Positions 63,656 through 64,000 of a stretch of DNA of 64,000 nucleotides are shown here, piece after piece. Numbering within the stretch: the stretch's first letter is position 1; the number at the start of each line of letters is the position of its first letter. This DNA comes from Anodontia alba (lineage: Eukaryota > Mollusca > Bivalvia > Lucinida > Lucinidae). The position numbers and the translations under genes were made by a program. The stretch is from contig OZ024821.1 of the NCBI GenBank assembly GCA_964016985.1, forward strand, positions 89,766,093 through 89,830,092, read 5' to 3'. The notes under the pieces were generated by a model, which worked only from the letters and a program-made list of their open reading frames with translations, did no database searches and was not told where the DNA came from.

Positions 63656-64000
63656 ACGTTTTCTCACATTGCAGGTCATATGTTTCGCGAGCACATGCGA
63701 TGTTTGTCACTTACCGAAATTTTCAAAGACAGTCTGTTAAAGATTATAAAACAAATCTTATAATTTCTCATTGTACAATGTGTAGGTACAAACAGAATGC
63801 CATCTACCAAAGAAAGACGAGGTGAGGCCATTCAAAGACACGGAAAGAAAAATATAATTAAGATGCGCCAGTAGAAAAGGCATCTTCGGGGTATATGGAA
63901 CAGTTAAGATCAAGATCAACAAGCTAAGCCATATACCGTATTCGACAAAATTACCTTACTGTGCGCTTAGGATTTGCAGAAGTATTGGAAAAGCTTGTAG
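63656..64000. other. No gene recognised at the right edge
   Basis: Unassigned AT-rich sequence. Confidence 0.4.

Overview
This looks like a gene-poor, AT-rich stretch of an animal nuclear genome packed with transposable elements. I infer a mollusc, most likely a bivalve. The basis is several mariner transposons, degraded non-LTR retrotransposons, tRNA-derived SINEs whose tails resemble molluscan V-SINE (RUDI-type) tails as I remember them, and a very heavy load of foldback elements (MITEs). No complete host gene is visible. The only host-gene candidate is an open exon-like frame at 55583-55857 that runs into a consensus splice donor.

The dominant feature is one family of about 280-bp non-autonomous elements, here called the CATYACG family after its termini. 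I find 31 complete or partial copies in both orientations, about 7.8 kb or roughly 12% of the window. Each full copy has about 20-bp terminal inverted repeats, a central near-perfect palindrome of about 95 bp, and a second hairpin in the right arm holding a TATATAAAAG box and two G-tracts. One filled/empty site pair (40574-40854 versus 41216) and two nested insertions (22614-23425) show that insertion adds at most 1 bp. The palindrome axis base takes all four values among copies, and many damaged copies break close to that axis.

Layout. 1-10 kb: a clipped CATYACG copy; an intact 358-codon DD34D mariner transposase (1757-2833) inside a decayed LINE (to 4310); foldbacks; a mariner fragment that landed in a CATYACG copy (7958-8604); a SINE (9728-10014). 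11-21 kb: CATYACG copies, TTAA-flanked piggyBac-type MITEs, two long (TA)n tracts, a frameshifted second mariner type (13546-14850), a retroelement 3' end, and a second copy of the first mariner broken by one nonsense codon (19480-20819). 21-34 kb: a triple nest of CATYACG copies, a Tigger-like MITE, a 383-bp tandem duplication of a large CpG-rich palindrome, and a reverse-strand SINE. 34-50 kb: dense CATYACG copies, a locally duplicated cluster at 40.5-41.5 kb, several other foldback families, and an inverted pair of 0.55-kb repeats, one of which appears A-to-G hypermutated. 50-64 kb: a reverse-strand LINE reverse-transcriptase relic, a 145-165-bp satellite-like array interrupted by a retroelement C-terminal frame, more foldbacks, and a second Tigger-like MITE.

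Almost everything here is parasitic or derived from parasites. Only the 1757-2833 transposase could plausibly still make a protein, and it could act on its own ends and on the 19480-20819 copy. No transposase for the CATYACG family is present in the window.
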